A stretch of DNA of 6,636 nucleotides, from positions 1-6,636 of the forward strand of contig DAOWFD010000381.1 of NCBI GenBank assembly GCA_030638185.1, in the 5' to 3' direction. The notes beneath the pieces are model-generated. The model made no database searches and was not told where the DNA came from. It was given only the letters and a program-made list of their open reading frames with translations. A program made the position numbers and the translations under genes. Positions 5,132-6,636 of this stretch are shown in pieces. This DNA comes from Candidatus Aegiribacteria sp. Its GTDB lineage: Bacteria > Fermentibacterota > Fermentibacteria > Fermentibacterales > JCC-6. How positions within the stretch are numbered: the stretch's first letter is position 1; every line of letters begins with the position of its first letter.

Positions 5132-6636
5132 GGGGAATATTCAGGCTGAAAGAGATTTCTATCGTCGTCAATGTGACGATATGGGCCAGCATATCCTGAG
5201 ATTGCAGCAGGAGTTGACTCAAGTTCATAATGATGCAAAACGTTCACACACCACTACTTCCCTCATACTGAAAACATACGAACTGATTAATCATGATGTT
5301 TCTATTGAGGATATCGGAAAACGCTTTCTCCAGGTGATTCTCAGCACAATGTGGGCAGATAGAGCTATGGTTCTTCGATACGATAAAGAAGTTGGAGAAT
5401 TTATCTCACAGTGTTCTCTTGGTCTTCAGCATAATTCCTCACCTGTTCCCGGGTTAAATGACACTACGCCTGAGTTCCTGTTCGTAAATTCAAATACGGA
5501 AGCGACCCCTGTGATTGATTCTTTCTGCAGGGCAATTGAATCAAAATATATCCTGTGGTGTTTCAACCGGTACGAGGAAGTCGCTCTACTGATTGGTAAT
5601 GATATGGAGGATAGAAAATTCCGTCTTCCTTTCATGGAAAAAGACCGGGAGATCGTTGAGAGTTCCCTGAATGTTTTCATTGATATTGTCAGAAGAAAAG
5701 AAGCTGAGATAGCATTGCTGAATTCCGAGAGAAGGTACCGCAATCTTGTTCAATCTTCACCGGAGTCCATTTTTATTCACTGCGATGACCGAATCACATT
5801 TGTAAATAAGGCTGGGCTTAGATTACTTGGTGTTGAAAGCCCAGAAGAAGTAATCGGCAGACCGTCGATGGAGTTTATTCATCCGGAAGATCAAGAAAGA
5901 ATCAGGACAATGATCAGGGAAACCCTGGAGAAACATCATGAAACTTCCCTCATAGAGGCAAGATTCAGGAGGATCAATGGTTCCTCCGTTGATACGGAGG
6001 TTGTTGTAATCCCCTTCGTTTTTCAGGACAGATCTGCAGTTCAGATAGTTGCCATTGATATTTCCGAACGTAAAAAGATGGAGAAAGAGCTTATAAAGGT
6101 TCAAAAAATTGAATCCCTTGGTATCCTTGCCGGTGGAATCGCTCATGATTTCAATAATATCCTTATGGGTATTCTGGGGAATATTGAACTGGCTATCTCA
6201 TATTCAAATCCAGAAAGAGAAGAATACAATTTCCTTGAAAACGCCCATAGTGCATCGAACAGGGCGAAGGAACTGACACAGAAGCTGCTGACTTTTTCCA
6301 AGGGTGGCATTCCATTGACTAAGCCTACAAGGCTGGCTGAGATTATTACCGACTCCGTCAATTTTGTCCTCAGCGGTTCACGTATCATGTGTGATTATTC
6401 ACTGCCTGCCGATCTGTGGCCTGTCGACATTGATGTGGTGCAGTTCAGACAGGTGATCGAGAATCTGACCATCAACGCGAATCAGGCAATGCCGAACGGA
6501 GGTACTTTCTCGATAGAAGCGGAAAACATTGACGAAGAGAGCATGAAGTCACTGCCCCTCATTGTGAAAAAGTATGTAAGAGTTACAATAAAGGACCAGG
6601 GAGTAGGAATTTCCGAAAAAGACCTACAGAACATAT
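5118..6636 (+). CDS. GAF-PAS sensor histidine kinase, 3' end outside window
   Basis: The frame from ATG 5118 stays open for 506 codons to the window edge. Residues 8-45 are a likely coiled coil, about 50-190 a GAF-like domain (ending in the DREIVESSLNVFIDIVRRKEAE helix), and about 203-325 a PAS domain (RYRNLVQSSPESIF, HPEDQERI, ISERKKMEKEL). The HisKA dimerisation helix carries the phospho-acceptor H343 in LAGGIAHDFNNIL, followed by LTFSKGG (391-397). The HATPase domain shows the N-box ENLTINANQAM (448-458) and the G1 box DQGVGIS (493-499), then is cut. No transmembrane segment is present, so it is soluble. The H-box type and FSKGG motif are typical of hybrid kinases that often end in a receiver domain, so one may lie beyond the edge (inference). 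The start overlaps the FIST gene by 14 bases in another frame with no good Shine-Dalgarno, which points to translational coupling. An in-frame stop at 5103-5105 limits any earlier start. It probably relays the FIST protein's signal by autophosphorylation. Confidence 0.92.
   Translation, partial: MKRTKGNIQAERDFYRRQCDDMGQHILRLQQELTQVHNDAKRSHTTTSLILKTYELINHDVSIEDIGKRFLQVILSTMWADRAMVLRYDKEVGEFISQCSLGLQHNSSPVPGLNDTTPEFLFVNSNTEATPVIDSFCRAIESKYILWCFNRYEEVALLIGNDMEDRKFRLPFMEKDREIVESSLNVFIDIVRRKEAEIALLNSERRYRNLVQSSPESIFIHCDDRITFVNKAGLRLLGVESPEEVIGRPSMEFIHPEDQERIRTMIRETLEKHHETSLIEARFRRINGSSVDTEVVVIPFVFQDRSAVQIVAIDISERKKMEKELIKVQKIESLGILAGGIAHDFNNILMGILGNIELAISYSNPEREEYNFLENAHSASNRAKELTQKLLTFSKGGIPLTKPTRLAEIITDSVNFVLSGSRIMCDYSLPADLWPVDIDVVQFRQVIENLTINANQAMPNGGTFSIEAENIDEESMKSLPLIVKKYVRVTIKDQGVGISEKDLQNI

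Noticed and set aside
5426..6388. Three minus-strand frames opposite the kinase gene (5426-5743, 5823-6146, 6143-6388)
   Set aside because: The + strand frame here encodes unambiguous GAF, PAS and HisKA sequence, so these are shadows.

Overview
This looks like a piece of chromosome from an uncultured, probably anaerobic Gram-negative-type bacterium. Base composition is moderate and mixed, there is no plasmid or phage hallmark, and the histidine kinase resembles those of Desulfobacterota, Spirochaetota and candidate FCB-group lineages. The phylum is a guess and cannot be settled from this window. All four recognised genes lie on the + strand. No RNA gene, insertion sequence or CRISPR array is visible.

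Layout. Bases 1-344 are non-coding: a small dyad/direct repeat (31-50), a strong 10-bp hairpin resembling a terminator (142-166) that probably closes an upstream transcript, then a plausible sigma70-type promoter (276-303) for what follows. Gene 1 (345-2324) encodes an unusual fusion: an N-terminal radical SAM enzyme with a twitch/SPASM-like auxiliary-cluster segment, a hydrophilic linker, and a C-terminal acyltransferase domain of the FeeM (long-chain N-acyl amino acid synthase) type. Nine bases later gene 2 (2334-3812, GTG start) encodes a cobalamin-binding-domain radical SAM enzyme. After a 101-base gap come gene 3 (3914-5131), a stand-alone FIST-domain sensor protein, and gene 4 (5118 to the window end), a cytoplasmic GAF-PAS histidine kinase whose start overlaps the end of gene 3 by 14 bases. 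Gene 4 is cut by the window edge inside its ATP-binding domain.

How the parts may work together (inference). Genes 1 and 2 look like a two-enzyme tailoring unit: radical chemistry plus N-acylation in one polypeptide, paired with a B12/radical SAM enzyme of the kind that does methylations or rearrangements on lipids and natural products. Genes 3 and 4 look like a two-protein sensor, FIST receptor plus soluble kinase, comparable in layout to the NosP/NahK nitric-oxide sensing pairs. There is no clear terminator or promoter in the 101-base gap, so all four may be one transcript in which an acylated small molecule is made and a ligand is sensed. The rSAM-FeeM fusion next to a B12-rSAM gene and a FIST/kinase pair is the best candidate for something undescribed here.
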